Positions 1 through 7,083 of a DNA stretch of 28,712 nucleotides are shown one piece after another. The stretch covers positions 1-28,712 of the forward strand of contig CAZXYS010000045.1 in NCBI GenBank assembly GCA_964645005.1, read 5' to 3'. The notes under the pieces are model-generated. The model ran no database searches. It saw only the letters and a list, made by a program, of their open reading frames with translations, and had not been told where the DNA came from. The position numbers were made by a program, and so were the translations under genes. This DNA is from CAZXYS01 sp964645005. GTDB lineage: Bacteria > Bacteroidota > Ignavibacteria > Kapaibacteriales > UBA2268. The stretch's first letter is position 1, and each line of letters starts with the position of its first letter.

Positions 1-9
1 AGGGGAATT

Positions 10-32
10 CCGTCAGATGTAACATCTGACGG
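10..32. repeat. Perfect short palindrome
   Basis: Two perfect 11-bp arms (CCGTCAGATGT, 10-20, and its reverse complement, 22-32) are separated by a single base. No T-run follows on either strand, so it does not look like an intrinsic terminator. It directly abuts repeat B1 and probably belongs to the same block of repeat debris, which is cut by the left edge of the window. Confidence 0.6.
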
Positions 33-88
33 GACGTTCTGAGGCGGGTTAGCTGCTTTTTGCCACAAATGCAATTTTGTATTGTGAA
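33..88 (+). repeat. Dispersed repeat family B, copy 1
   Basis: This stretch matches, by eye, the reverse complement of 19830-19886 (shared blocks GACGTTCTGAGGCG and CACAAATGCA, with intervening TTAGCTG and T-rich runs). Its right half also matches 22371-22410. Its presence far from the cluster at 19.8-22.4 kb shows that B is a dispersed intergenic repeat and not part of one gene. The rest of the leader, 89-291, holds a weak hairpin (GGTTGAA at 93-99 with TTCAACC at 122-128) and a 29-codon ORF at 113-202 with no visible homology. I see no real gene in 1-351. Confidence 0.6.
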
Positions 89-291
89 GCCGGGTTGAAG
101 CAATTCATTGTTATGGGCGAGTTCAACCGCAACGTCATCTTTTCAACTAAGATCATCGATACCATCATTCGTAAAGGTGACATTATGGCGCCATTTCTGT
201 AATTTTTCAATGAGATTTTTGAAGAAGTATAGAAATATATTCTAATCCGGCATTTTGCATAAATAACTTACATAGACAGAATTATAAGTTT

Positions 292-334
292 CTCTTTATC
301 CCTTCTTTTTCGTTGGAAGGGATAAAGAGTTTTT
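292..334 (+). terminator. Strong hairpin with T-run
   Basis: A perfect 14-bp stem (292-305 with 316-329) encloses a 10-nt loop and is followed on the + strand by TTTTT (330-334). The U-tract is on the + strand, although the only nearby gene (the PepF-like gene) ends at 352 on the - strand. The hairpin could act for both strands, or it may mark the end of a + strand transcript from left of the window. On the - strand the stem is followed by AGAAACTT, a poor U-tract. Confidence 0.6.
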
Positions 335-351
335 AACTTTACAACACAATC

Positions 352-2283
352 TTATTTCTCTTTAAGCAGTTTATCAAGTTCATCAAGAAGGGTTTTAGAT
401 TTCTCGATCACAGCAAGAATAGGCTCCGGCTGGGTCATATCCACACCTGCATCTTCAAGAGTCTCGATTGCATATTTTGATCTTCCCGAGCGAAGGAAAT
501 TCAAATAGCGATCTATCGCTGGCTGCCCTTCATCCAGTATCTGCTGAGCAACTGCCTGTGCCGCTGCCATACTCGTTGCATATTGATATACATAAAAATT
601 ATAATAGAAATGATGAATCCGGGGCCAGGAATTTTTCTCTTCCTCATCGACTACCATATCATCACCCCAGTACTTCTGGTACATATTCCCAAAAAGCTCC
701 GCATATTTATCAGGGGTAATTGCTGCCCCCTCTTCGATCTTCTTCTGTGCCACCATTTCAAATTCCGCAAATCGTGTCTGTCTGTAGAAAGTGCTCTTTA
801 TCCTGTTCAGTTCGGTTTCTATCAGAGCCATCTTCTCTTCCTTGCTCTCTGCATTATTAATCAGGTAGTTAAGCAAAAGGATCTCATTCGTAATTGAAGC
901 AACCTCGGCAACAAATATGGGATAATCATCATAAGGATATTCCTGATTATTAGCTGTATACCACGAATGTATGTTATGCCCCATTTCATGTGCAAGGGTA
1001 AAAACATCGGTCAAAGTATATCCCCAGTTCATAAGCACATAGGGGTGGATACCCTTAACAGCACCTGTAGAATAGGCTCCCGCACGTTTATTTTCCGTTT
1101 CGTAAAAATCCACCCAATTATTTTCGAAAGCATACTTTAAATCCTTGATATATTGATCTCCTAATGGGTTAAGTGCTTCAAGCAATATCTCCATTGCATC
1201 ATCAGGGCTGTATTGCTTTTGTACCGAAGGAAAAAGCGAGACATAAACATCGTATGGATGCAGTTCCTCCAGTCCCAAAACTTCTTTCTTCAATTCTCCC
1301 CAGCGCTGCAATGGCTGTAAATTTTTATTTACCGTTTCCACCAGATTTGTATAAACCTCGACGGGTATATTATTCCGGAAAAGCGCCGCTTCAAGAGTGT
1401 TTTCGAATCCCCGCGATTCAGCCTCGAATATATTCGCTTTGATACTGCCGTTATAATTCGATGTTAGAAAGTTCAGGCTATTCGTAAACGGTACGTAAAT
1501 CGCCTTATAAGCACGTTTACGGTAAGCCCTGTCTTCCGAATTCATTGCCGAATAATAACGTGCCGGGGACATTTCAATCTCATTGCCTTCCGGGTCTTTC
1601 ACGCTTGGATATTCCATATCCGCACCGGTGTAAAGCCGATAATTTTTCATAAAGGTCTCTTCAACAGATCCGGCAAGTGCCAATATCTTCTCTTCCGATT
1701 TTGATAACGTATAAGGTTCAAACCTTAGCATATTATCGAAATAATGGTTGAAATGCTGCAATGATTTATTCTTTGAAATGTAACTTTTTAGTTTGTCATT
1801 GCCTATGGAAAGAATCTCGGGACGTACGAATGCTTTTGCAGTCTCTACCTTATTTTGCAAATTCTGGATCCTTTCGAACATTCCCTGGTATTTTGTTTCT
1901 TTCAGGTTTAGGTCTTTTGATAACGAAGCAAATTGATATAGTTTTCTCAACCGATTCGATATTTCCCTATCAAAATTCAAATAATCGAGCAATGTTTCCG
2001 CCGAATTACCCAGCTTACCTTCAAAATTGGAATATTCATCAACCATCTCAGCTGCGGCTTTATAATCTGCTTCCCATTCATCTTCACTTTCATAAATATC
2101 TGTAAGATCCCATTTATACTTTTGATCGATCTCGCTTCGCTTCATCAGTTCACCTGACTCTGCTTTTTTCCCCTCCGGAGACGCCTTTCCTCCTCCGGGC
2201 TGTTCATTTGTATCGCACATAGTTAATAAGAATATACTCATAATTAACACTATCCCCGCTAAATTTTGTTTTAAAAATCTCAT
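352..2283 (-). CDS. pepF: Oligoendopeptidase F-type M3B metallopeptidase, probably an exported lipoprotein
   Basis: This 643-aa zinc metallopeptidase belongs to the M3B (PepF) family, whose members cut oligopeptides inside a closed cavity. The zinc motif HEMGH is at residues 432-436, and AEVAS at 459-463 supplies the likely third ligand, E460. The C-terminal helical region (YYNFYVYQYATSMA) is typical of PepF. Length is a little above the usual 600 because of an N-terminal extension: basic MRFLK, a hydrophobic stretch at about residues 8-21, then Cys23 in the context LLTMC, followed by a Gly/Lys/Glu-rich linker up to about residue 45. That is signal-peptide architecture. TMC is a poor classical lipobox, but relaxed versions are known in Bacteroidota. 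Most PepF proteins are cytoplasmic, so this one probably digests peptides in the periplasm or at the envelope. The start has a good SD (AAAGGA) 6 nt upstream. It is divergent from the KamA-like gene across 254 bp. Confidence 0.9.
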   Translation of the reverse strand: MRFLKQNLAGIVLIMSIFLLTMCDTNEQPGGGKASPEGKKAESGELMKRSEIDQKYKWDLTDIYESEDEWEADYKAAAEMVDEYSNFEGKLGNSAETLLDYLNFDREISNRLRKLYQFASLSKDLNLKETKYQGMFERIQNLQNKVETAKAFVRPEILSIGNDKLKSYISKNKSLQHFNHYFDNMLRFEPYTLSKSEEKILALAGSVEETFMKNYRLYTGADMEYPSVKDPEGNEIEMSPARYYSAMNSEDRAYRKRAYKAIYVPFTNSLNFLTSNYNGSIKANIFEAESRGFENTLEAALFRNNIPVEVYTNLVETVNKNLQPLQRWGELKKEVLGLEELHPYDVYVSLFPSVQKQYSPDDAMEILLEALNPLGDQYIKDLKYAFENNWVDFYETENKRAGAYSTGAVKGIHPYVLMNWGYTLTDVFTLAHEMGHNIHSWYTANNQEYPYDDYPIFVAEVASITNEILLLNYLINNAESKEEKMALIETELNRIKSTFYRQTRFAEFEMVAQKKIEEGAAITPDKYAELFGNMYQKYWGDDMVVDEEEKNSWPRIHHFYYNFYVYQYATSMAAAQAVAQQILDEGQPAIDRYLNFLRSGRSKYAIETLEDAGVDMTQPEPILAVIEKSKTLLDELDKLLKEK

Positions 2284-2537
2284 CTTTTCCTTTCAAATTA
2301 TTGATAAAATTTGGTTTATTCACAAAAATTATTATATTTAATTTTCAGTAAATTCTGAAATTTTTATCTAAACAAAAAAATTATTATCTTGTTAATCTTT
2401 TGTAATTAATAATACCATAATGAAAGGTAATTAATTAATTAAAAGATACAATTTAACAAAAATTCGGGAACTTTTACCGGATAAAATATCATTAAAAAAA
2501 ATAGCTTTACATGTATTATTAATACCGGAGAATTAAG

Positions 2538-4451
2538 ATGAACGAACAAAAAAACACAAAACAAACCACAGCCGGTAAAACAAGGATTAAGAGTTCATAT
2601 ATAGCTCCCGATCAGGATATATTGCTGAATCCGCCTCTGGACGGTACCGTAGATGAATTTCTTGAATTATTCTATGATTTTCATCCTGATATTTACCATT
2701 TAATAAAAAATTGCGAAGATCTTGAATCTGCAAGGAATGTTCTATATTCTTATACTGAGAATGCTGAGAGAGACCTGTTCAGGCTCGACAATCACCTTCA
2801 CGACATGGAAAAAGCAACCGTAAGAGAAGGTATCAGAGCCCTTAAAAGCATTATCGGTCCAATAAACGAATACAACACAGAATTTTCCGCTCTCGAGGTG
2901 TTATGGAATATTTTCAGCGGCACCGATGAATCATATAAAGAAAAGATCAAACCTGCATTTGTTATTGAATTCATATATTTATTCCAATCAATAAAAGGCA
3001 AAAGCACAGTATATAGCAAAGATGGCAAAATATTGCCCGCAATGCCTGAATATTTGCTGAAACACGGTAGAGAGGCTGCTGCCGCAAGAATGGAAATTCT
3101 CGATGGTATTGGCGCAAAACTGAAAAAGTATTTCGATGATTATCCCTCCGGTCTGGAAGAGAATATTATTCAGCGCCGGAAGGAAAATAAACAGAGAATT
3201 CTGGATTACTTCAAAGCCGGCGAAGACGACTGGTATGATTACCAGTGGCATTTGAAGCATGTAATTACATCGGCTGCACCCCTGCTGGATCTTATTGAAA
3301 TGGATTCGGAACACACTGAAGCCGTCAAAAAAGCTGTCAAGCATAAAATACCTTTCGGCATTACTCCCTACTACCTGCATTTAATGGACCAAAAAATGTC
3401 AGTCGGCGACGACCACGCTGTTCGGGCACAGGTAATTCCTCCCCTGAATTATGTAGATATGATGGTACAACACCGCACCGTCAGAGATATTACATTCGAT
3501 TTCATGGGCGAGCACGATACTTCGCCTGTGGATCTGATAACCCGCAGATACCCGGGCATCGCTATTGTCAAACCTTTCAACACCTGCGCTCAGATTTGTG
3601 TTTACTGCCAGCGAAACTGGGAAATTACAGGGTGCCTCGATCCGCAAGCATTGGCTTCACGGCAGAAGATAGAAGATGCTCTCAAATGGCTCGACGAACA
3701 CAAAGCTATCGGCGATGTTCTCATTACCGGCGGCGATCCCATGATCATGAAAAATGACAGCATCCGCAGACTTCTGGAAGTACTTTCGAAAAAGGAACAG
3801 GTCTATCGCATACGACTGGGAACCAGAACACCGGTCGTCATGCCTATGCGTTATAACGATGAATTAATGAAACTCCTCGAAGAATTTCACAATCCGCCGC
3901 GGCAGGAAATTTCCATAGTCACTCACTTCGAACATTCTTACGAGGTCACTCCCGAAGCATTTGAAGCGGTAAATAAAATTCGCAAACTTGGCATCAGCGT
4001 TTACAATCAGGAAGTTTTCACTATAGAGAACTCACGCCGCTTCGAGACTGCCAAACTCCGCCGCGACCTGAAATCAATAGGCATCGATCCCTATTATAAT
4101 TTCAACATGAAAGGCAAGCACGAAACCGAGCGTTACATGGTTCCTTTGGCACGTATCCTGCAGGAACGCAAAGAGGAAGCCCGCCTTCTCCCGGGACTTG
4201 ACCGCACGGACGAGCCTGTCTTCAATGTGCCGCGCATGGGCAAAAATCACCTGCGTTCATGGCAGGACCACCGCCTGATAATGATCCTGTCCGATGGCTC
4301 ACGTGTTTACGAATTCCATCCCTGGGAGAAGAATATATCGGCTGTTCCGGTCTATAACTATACCGACAGCCCGATCTGGGATTATCTAAAGGAGATCTCT
4401 TCCCGCGGTGAGAACATCAGCGACTACCACACAATTTGGTATTATTTCTGA
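2538..4451 (+). CDS. KamA-family radical SAM protein (lysine 2,3-aminomutase homologue) with long N-terminal extension
   Basis: This 637-aa protein is a PLP- and SAM-dependent aminomutase homologue. From about residue 230 it follows the KamA pattern: DWYDYQWHLKHVI (231-243, compare the DWxDWxWQL signature), the radical SAM cluster CxxxCxxC at C350/C354/C357, the glycine-rich LITGGDPM at 395-402, and RLGTRTPVV at 426-434. K569 in PRMGK aligns with the PLP lysine that sits in PGGGGK in characterised enzymes, so the glycine loop is altered. Residues 1-230 have no counterpart in the roughly 420-aa enzymes and are charged and helical-looking; I do not recognise a domain there. The substrate cannot be stated: lysine, glutamate, an EF-P lysyl residue or another amine are all possible. 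An SD (GGAG) lies 8 nt before ATG. A strong terminator follows at 4512-4571, so this is a single-gene unit. Confidence 0.88.
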   Translation: MNEQKNTKQTTAGKTRIKSSYIAPDQDILLNPPLDGTVDEFLELFYDFHPDIYHLIKNCEDLESARNVLYSYTENAERDLFRLDNHLHDMEKATVREGIRALKSIIGPINEYNTEFSALEVLWNIFSGTDESYKEKIKPAFVIEFIYLFQSIKGKSTVYSKDGKILPAMPEYLLKHGREAAAARMEILDGIGAKLKKYFDDYPSGLEENIIQRRKENKQRILDYFKAGEDDWYDYQWHLKHVITSAAPLLDLIEMDSEHTEAVKKAVKHKIPFGITPYYLHLMDQKMSVGDDHAVRAQVIPPLNYVDMMVQHRTVRDITFDFMGEHDTSPVDLITRRYPGIAIVKPFNTCAQICVYCQRNWEITGCLDPQALASRQKIEDALKWLDEHKAIGDVLITGGDPMIMKNDSIRRLLEVLSKKEQVYRIRLGTRTPVVMPMRYNDELMKLLEEFHNPPRQEISIVTHFEHSYEVTPEAFEAVNKIRKLGISVYNQEVFTIENSRRFETAKLRRDLKSIGIDPYYNFNMKGKHETERYMVPLARILQERKEEARLLPGLDRTDEPVFNVPRMGKNHLRSWQDHRLIMILSDGSRVYEFHPWEKNISAVPVYNYTDSPIWDYLKEISSRGENISDYHTIWYYF

Positions 4452-4511
4452 CCTGGATCACAAAAACAGAATATATCAAAAATTGTTTTAGAACAAACAA
4501 AGCATATAAAA

Positions 4512-4571
4512 CCCCTCATCTTTAGCTCTTATAACCTTGATGAATCAAGAGTTAGGGATGAGGGGACTTTT
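4512..4571. terminator. Bidirectional terminator between convergent genes
   Basis: The outer stem CCCCTCATC (4512-4520) pairs with GATGAGGGG (4557-4565). An inner stem AGCTCTT/AAGAGTT (4524-4530/4547-4553, one G-U pair) extends it. A run of six T follows on the + strand (4568-4573), and on the - strand the stem is followed by TTTTA. It fits shared termination for the KamA-like gene (+) and the aldehyde dehydrogenase (-). Confidence 0.85.
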
Positions 4572-4589
4572 TTAACTATTTAACTTGTA

Positions 4590-6071
4590 TCAATAATTAT
4601 CTATCTGCGCCCGTTGCAGCTTATCCGAAAAGTCCACATAGACCGTTTTCCATTCCGTGAATATGTCGAACGCCGTCCAGCCGCCCTCGCGGTGACCGTT
4701 GCCGGTGCCCTTGACGCCGCCGAATGGCATGTGAGCTTCCGCGCCGATCGTTGGGGCGTTGATATAGGTTATGCCCGCTTCTATCTCGCGCATAGCCTTG
4801 AATGAAGCATTGACATCTCGCGTGTATATCGACGATGACAAGCCGTAATCGCAGTCATTCTGCAGTTCGATAGCGTGATCGAGCGATTCAGCCTTCGTCA
4901 CCGACAGCACCGGACCGAATATCTCTTCCTTGAAGATAGTCATATCGCGGGTTACGTCGGCAATCACAGTAGGCTGGAAGAAGCTGCCCTTGTCGAGGTC
5001 GCCGCCGCCGGCGCGCTCGCCGCCGCATATCAGTCGTCCGCCTTCGTCGAGAGCTATCTTCACATAATTAGCTATGTCTTTCAATGCATTATCATGAATA
5101 ACAGGACCTACGTCCGTACCTTCCTTCAATCCATCACCGAGACGCAGGCTTTCAGCTTTTTCCTTGAGCATTTTCAGGAAATCATCGTAGCAATCCTTGT
5201 GCAGGATCAGGCGGGAAGTCGCCGTGCAGCGCTGACCGGTAGTGCCGAAAGCACCCCAGATAACCCCGTCGAGCGCCAGTTCCATATTTGCGTCCGGCAT
5301 CACTATCTGCGCATTCTTACCGCCCATCTCGAGTGAGCATATCTTATTCGTCCTGCCGCAGATCTCGCCGAGTTTATAGCCAATTTCCGTCGAGCCGGTG
5401 AAGCCGATCAAATCTACATCAGGATGCTCTACTATCATATTCCCCATACTTCCTCTGCCAAGCACAAGATTGAACACACCCGGCGGGATTCCGGCTTCCT
5501 CAAGAATTTCCGCAAAGATCACGCCTGCATGAGGCGAATCCTTGGATGGCTTGTAAACGATAGTGTTACCTGCTGCAAGCCCGGGCAATATCTTCCACGA
5601 CGGCACCGCAACCGGGAAATTCCATGCGGTGATTATCCCGCAGACGCCCACCGGCACGCGGAAAGACATGTTCATCTTATCCGGCATTTCGCTCGGCGCA
5701 TTGTAGCCGAAAAGGCGGCGCGTTTCCGTTGACGCATAGTAGGCGGTGTCGATAGCTTCCTGCACGTCGCCTTCTGTCTCAAATGTAGGTTTACCCATTT
5801 CGCGGGTCATTATCTGCCCCAGTTCCTTCTTTCTGCGGACAAAAATACCGCCTGCTCTGCGTATTATTTCCCCGCGTTTGGGCGCAGGTACATTTTTCCA
5901 ACTCTTGAAAGCCTCGCGAGCAGCGGCGACAGCGTCGTTTACGTCCTCCTGCCCCGACAGCGGGAATTCGCCGATAATATCTTCGTGATCAGCCGGGCTG
6001 ATATTCTTGAAAGTATCGCCGGACCTGGCTTCTACCCATTTGCCGTTAATATAATTCTTGAATTTTTCCAT
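4590..6071 (-). CDS. NAD(P)-dependent aldehyde dehydrogenase
   Basis: This 493-aa protein is a full-length member of the ALDH superfamily, oxidising an aldehyde to a carboxylate with NAD(P)+. Visible active-site elements are TAWNFP with N151, YKPS with the cofactor-binding K174, GFTGSTEIG (223-231), LEMGGKN with general base E248, GQRCTA with nucleophile C282, and EEIFGPV. The C-terminal segment (INAPTIGAE, then MPFGGVKGTGNGHREGG) resembles the subgroup that includes aminoadipate-semialdehyde (ALDH7-like) and related bacterial dehydrogenases, but the substrate is not determinable by eye. The start has the SD GAGGAA about 6 nt upstream. It converges on the KamA-family gene. A shared role in lysine breakdown is imaginable, but the two are not co-transcribed and the link is weak. 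No signal peptide, so cytoplasmic. Confidence 0.93.
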   Translation of the reverse strand: MEKFKNYINGKWVEARSGDTFKNISPADHEDIIGEFPLSGQEDVNDAVAAAREAFKSWKNVPAPKRGEIIRRAGGIFVRRKKELGQIMTREMGKPTFETEGDVQEAIDTAYYASTETRRLFGYNAPSEMPDKMNMSFRVPVGVCGIITAWNFPVAVPSWKILPGLAAGNTIVYKPSKDSPHAGVIFAEILEEAGIPPGVFNLVLGRGSMGNMIVEHPDVDLIGFTGSTEIGYKLGEICGRTNKICSLEMGGKNAQIVMPDANMELALDGVIWGAFGTTGQRCTATSRLILHKDCYDDFLKMLKEKAESLRLGDGLKEGTDVGPVIHDNALKDIANYVKIALDEGGRLICGGERAGGGDLDKGSFFQPTVIADVTRDMTIFKEEIFGPVLSVTKAESLDHAIELQNDCDYGLSSSIYTRDVNASFKAMREIEAGITYINAPTIGAEAHMPFGGVKGTGNGHREGGWTAFDIFTEWKTVYVDFSDKLQRAQIDNY

Positions 6072-6276
6072 GACTATTCCTCAATTTGTATGAAAATATC
6101 TATTTAAATTCTAATTTGCTGGAAACAAGAAAATTGTAATATCAATATATGGAAATTCCAAATTAAAAAATCAAGCAACAAAAATTAAATTTTAAAAATA
6201 AACTGTAATGAGTTAAATTAAATATTCGGAACTGAAGTTTTTCAGTTCTTCTTTTTTTATTAACAAGATAAAAGAT

Positions 6277-6822
6277 ATGAAAAAAATAATTGTCACAATC
6301 ATATTATTATTAACAAGCCTTGCATTCACTACAGAGGGCATTGCCCAAAAATCCGGCAAGCCGCTCAAAAACCGCTTTGGCGCTTTCGGCGGCGCGACAT
6401 ACAAATTCAATGTTGAACAGCTCGCACCCAGTATAAAAGTCTATTATGAAATGGCTTTGGTTCCAACGGTATACTATGGATTATACGGACAATTCTTCCT
6501 GACAGGGGATTTTGAATATTCCATCGGTATTCCTGTTGTATGGTACCCTGTCAAAAATCTGAAGCTATGGGGCGCGCCGGGTGTCGGCTTTCTAACATCA
6601 GTTTCATATAATAGTAACGTACCACCAAAATACGCCAAATCACAAGAAGAGTCAATAACCGGCAATTTCTTCATAAGTTTCGGCGCTGGCTGGAATTTCG
6701 ATATTAAGGTGAAAGACCCGAAGATACTGTTTACACCCGTGGTTCAGGCAGATTTTATAAACGTAAGCGATGTGTATCTCTCTTTCGGTGTCAACATTGA
6801 CTTCGAATTCATGTTCAATTAA
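6277..6822 (+). CDS. Small predicted outer-membrane beta-barrel protein
   Basis: This 181-aa protein has a textbook Sec signal peptide (MKKIIVTIILLLTSLAFTTEGIAQ, cleavage near residue 24). The rest is built from alternating hydrophobic/polar strands rich in Gly, Tyr and Phe, such as YYGLYGQFFLTGDFEYSIGI and FFISFGAGWNFDI, and it ends in FEFMFN. This is the pattern of an 8-strand or similar outer-membrane barrel. I do not recognise a specific family, and the function is unknown. It stands alone: the aldehyde dehydrogenase upstream is divergent and the GH57 gene starts 261 bp downstream after a hairpin repeat. Codon use looks like the neighbours. Confidence 0.75.
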   Translation: MKKIIVTIILLLTSLAFTTEGIAQKSGKPLKNRFGAFGGATYKFNVEQLAPSIKVYYEMALVPTVYYGLYGQFFLTGDFEYSIGIPVVWYPVKNLKLWGAPGVGFLTSVSYNSNVPPKYAKSQEESITGNFFISFGAGWNFDIKVKDPKILFTPVVQADFINVSDVYLSFGVNIDFEFMFN

Positions 6823-6884
6823 CATTAAATAACTCATAAAGGAAAATAAATCACATAACATGTTGATATTAAATATATTAAAAC

Positions 6885-6935
6885 AACCACCCCATGCTCC
6901 CCTCCTTATTAAGGACCGGAAAAGAAGGAGTGGTT
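6885..6935. repeat. Hairpin repeat family E, copy 1
   Basis: The ends are inverted (AACCAC 6885-6890, GTGGTT 6930-6935), with an inner CTCC/GGAG and a TCCTTATTAAGGA palindrome. The motifs AACCACCCC and CTCCCCTCCTTA recur in the same order at 28666-28712, where the window ends. There is no T-run, so I treat it as a dispersed palindromic repeat in the spacer between the small barrel gene and the GH57 gene, although it could also slow transcription. Confidence 0.55.
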
Positions 6936-7035
6936 AATCTATTGATATTGATTCTCTTATTCCGATTATACACATTACTATTACAAATATTGAATAAAAT
7001 AATCATCTCTCGAATTTCTCTGTTTATCTTATAAA

Positions 7036-7062
7036 TTGACAAAATTGTATTTTAAATAATTT
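7036..7062 (+). promoter_or_regulatory. Possible sigma70-like promoter for the GH57 gene
   Basis: TTGACA (7036-7041) is followed after 15 bp by TAATTT (7057-7062), 21 bp before the GH57 start codon. The -35 box is perfect, but the spacer is short, the -10 box is weak, and AT-rich spacers produce such matches by chance. No obvious Shine-Dalgarno lies before this ATG. Confidence 0.3.
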
Positions 7063-7083
7063 GTAAATAAAAACCGAATAGTT

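Noticed and set aside
113..202. 29-codon ORF near the left edge
   Set aside because: Too short, no ribosome-binding site, flanked by repeat sequence; no recognisable homology.
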